From NCBI GenBank assembly GCA_947304395.1, contig CAMZBA010000003.1, forward strand, positions 62,001 to 126,000: a stretch of DNA of 64,000 nt, written 5' to 3'. The position numbers and the translations under genes are program-made. Under the pieces are notes generated by a model. The model was not told the origin of the DNA and ran no database searches. It worked only from the letters and a program-made list of their open reading frames with translations. The DNA is from an uncultured Candidatus Saccharibacteria bacterium. GTDB taxonomy: Bacteria; Patescibacteriota; Saccharimonadia; Saccharimonadales; Saccharimonadaceae. Numbering within the stretch: position 1 is the first letter of the stretch; the number at the start of each line of letters is the position of its first letter. Positions 62,961 to 64,000 of this stretch are shown here, piece after piece.

Positions 62961-63230
62961 CTAGTCTTCCTGCTCATCTTCCGGCTCTTCTCCGCGCATG
63001 CGTCGACGCAGCTTTCTCCACTTCTTCCTTAGCCAGATAAGGCTGGCCGGAGTGCCGTCCGCTATCCACCAAAGATACCATAAATCGCCAAACATAAGTA
63101 TGAGATATACGAGTACCCCAATCTCAGCGGAGCTCAGTGTTGCAGAACCTGCATGCGTTGCTGTCGTTTTTGCCTCCACGAGACAATGTTTAGTTACGGT
63201 GAGTATATTATTGAGCGAGATAAGGTGCAT
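62961..63230 (-). CDS. Small orphan membrane protein
   Basis: The 89-aa protein starts at 63230 with an AGGTAGG site upstream; earlier in-frame ATGs fall before the likely promoter. It has one helix (about residues 48-72; EIGVLVYLILMFGDLWYLWW), a basic loop (RKKWRKLRRRMRG) and an acidic tail. Function unknown. Confidence 0.65.
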   Translation of the reverse strand: MHLISLNNILTVTKHCLVEAKTTATHAGSATLSSAEIGVLVYLILMFGDLWYLWWIADGTPASLIWLRKKWRKLRRRMRGEEPEDEQED

Positions 63231-63346
63231 GATAATTAACCTACCTTTCTTATAGTGTAGACGTATATGCAACATAAAATATATACAATAGAATCTCTTT
63301 ATTGTAAACGGGGTTGTCGGCTGAATAATTATGCTAAGATGAAGGT

Positions 63347-64000
63347 ATGGACTCAGAGCAGACTTTTTTCTTTTATGATTTAGAAACTTCCGGGCTTAAT
63401 CCGCGCGAAGATCGTCTAATGCAATTTGCAGGTATTCGTACGGATATGAATTTGCAGCAAATCGGCGAGCCGGTCAATGTGCTAGTAAAGCTCGGGGAGG
63501 ATACTTTGCCGAGCCCGCAGGCCATTATGGTGACTAAGATTACTCCGCAATCAACGTTAGCGGACGGTTTTTCGGAGGCGGAGTTTTGCAAGTATGTCAT
63601 GGATGAAATATTTACGCCTGGTACTATTGCTATGGGCTATAATTCTGTACGTTTTGACGATGAATTTATGCGCCATACTTTTTGGCGAAACTTTTATGAT
63701 CCCTACGAATGGCAATGGAAAGATAATCGCAGCAAATGGGATTTGCTTGATGTGGTTAGAATGACGCGCACATTGCGTTCAGAGGGAATTAATTGGCCCA
63801 TTACAGCAGAAGGCAAGGCAACAAACCGCCTTGAACTAATCACTAAAGAAAACGGTATTTCACACGAGCATGCGCATGACGCCTTGTCTGACGTTGAGGC
63901 GCTGATTTCGGTTACGCGTTTAATTAAAGAAAAACAGCCACAACTTTACGGATGGCTTTTTAAAATGCGCGACAAAAAAGCCGTTCAAAAACTAATTAAT
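63347..64000 (+). CDS. sbcB: Exonuclease I (DEDD family), 3' end beyond the window
   Basis: The first 218 codons are present. The DEDD exonuclease motifs are FYDLETSGLNPREDR (about residues 9-23), GYNSVRFDDEFM (about 93-104) and HDALSDVEAL (about 178-187), in the order seen in SbcB. It degrades single-stranded DNA 3' to 5' in recombination and repair. Extended -10 TGCTAAGAT (ends 63340) lies 6 nt before ATG, so the mRNA is probably leaderless. Confidence 0.92.
   Translation, partial: MDSEQTFFFYDLETSGLNPREDRLMQFAGIRTDMNLQQIGEPVNVLVKLGEDTLPSPQAIMVTKITPQSTLADGFSEAEFCKYVMDEIFTPGTIAMGYNSVRFDDEFMRHTFWRNFYDPYEWQWKDNRSKWDLLDVVRMTRTLRSEGINWPITAEGKATNRLELITKENGISHEHAHDALSDVEALISVTRLIKEKQPQLYGWLFKMRDKKAVQKLIN

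Noticed and set aside
1-64000. CRISPR arrays, prophage or transposase genes
   Set aside because: No regularly spaced short repeats, cas genes, integrase, transposase or phage structural genes were seen.
1-64000. UGA-to-glycine recoding as in SR1/Gracilibacteria
   Set aside because: TGA ends several normal-length genes here (for example the 53-aa gene at 12748 and the nuclease gene near 14991), and no conserved gene has an in-frame TGA.

Overview
The window looks like chromosome from a Candidate Phyla Radiation (Patescibacteria) bacterium, most probably a host-associated Candidatus Saccharibacteria. This is an inference from small tightly packed genes, no biosynthetic operons, standard-code use of TGA as a stop, many short -10 boxes sitting 6-8 nt before start codons (leaderless mRNAs), surface adhesin/carbohydrate-binding proteins, a VirB2/TrbC-like pilin tail and many small orphan proteins. 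No 16S gene is present, so the phylum call is not proven.

Layout. 0-9 kb: surface and export genes. These are the C-terminal part of a carbohydrate-binding surface protein, a FtsX/MacB-type ABC transporter, a 1120-aa secreted deacetylase/beta-helix/dockerin protein and, directly behind it, a membrane-anchored Ig/cadherin-like protein. 9-12 kb: an accessory region in which a roughly 300-bp element occurs three times (A, B, C) in the same orientation, separated by flavodoxin plus alpha/beta-hydrolase genes and by a monooxygenase gene. Each element carries a tiny promoter-hairpin-terminator RNA on + and an overlapping small-ORF/leader on -. 12.5-16.2 kb: a 53-aa protein, a MazG-like pyrophosphohydrolase and a nuclease-DUF2075 fusion (candidate defence cluster), then TfoX-N, MmcQ/YjbR and ClbS/DfsB small proteins. 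16-25.8 kb: an orphan SD-led gene, a zinc-ribbon protein, a giant MMPL/RND transporter divergent from its likely TetR regulator with a visible operator, glutathione peroxidase, two secreted repeat proteins, an Imm32-like protein, DUF4186 and a methyltransferase.

25.8-31 kb: a six-gene overlapping Bat-type operon on the - strand (MoxR, DUF58, a small membrane protein, two VWA proteins, a TPR-like protein), preceded by tRNA-Pro(GGG). 31-44 kb: a structured small-ORF locus, queH, a basic 35-aa protein with L31, a WG-repeat protein, serS, hpf, secA, M16 peptidase, a CoaE-like kinase, a TylF-like methyltransferase and TraX. 44-53 kb: dnaK under a CIRCE-containing promoter, a tandem pair of unknown paralogues with a consensus promoter and long leader, rmuC, lepB, htrA, rpsB-tsf. 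53-64 kb: a nucleoside deoxyribosyltransferase-like protein, a secreted protein fused to a pilin-like tail, an aquaporin with a histone-H1-like tail, pheS-pheT, an FKBP, three more orphan SD-led membrane genes and the 5' part of exonuclease I (sbcB) running off the edge.

Two expression styles coexist. Housekeeping and accessory enzymes are often leaderless, with an extended -10 (TGNTAnAAT) placed so that transcription starts at the ATG. A set of genes of mostly unknown function (16.5, 25.1, 31.2, 46.4/46.8, 61.5, 62.3, 63.0 kb and the three repeats) instead has near-consensus promoters, short or long leaders often with a hairpin near the 5' end, strong Shine-Dalgarno sites and intrinsic terminators. 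This class and the three-copy element are the strongest candidates for undescribed biology here.
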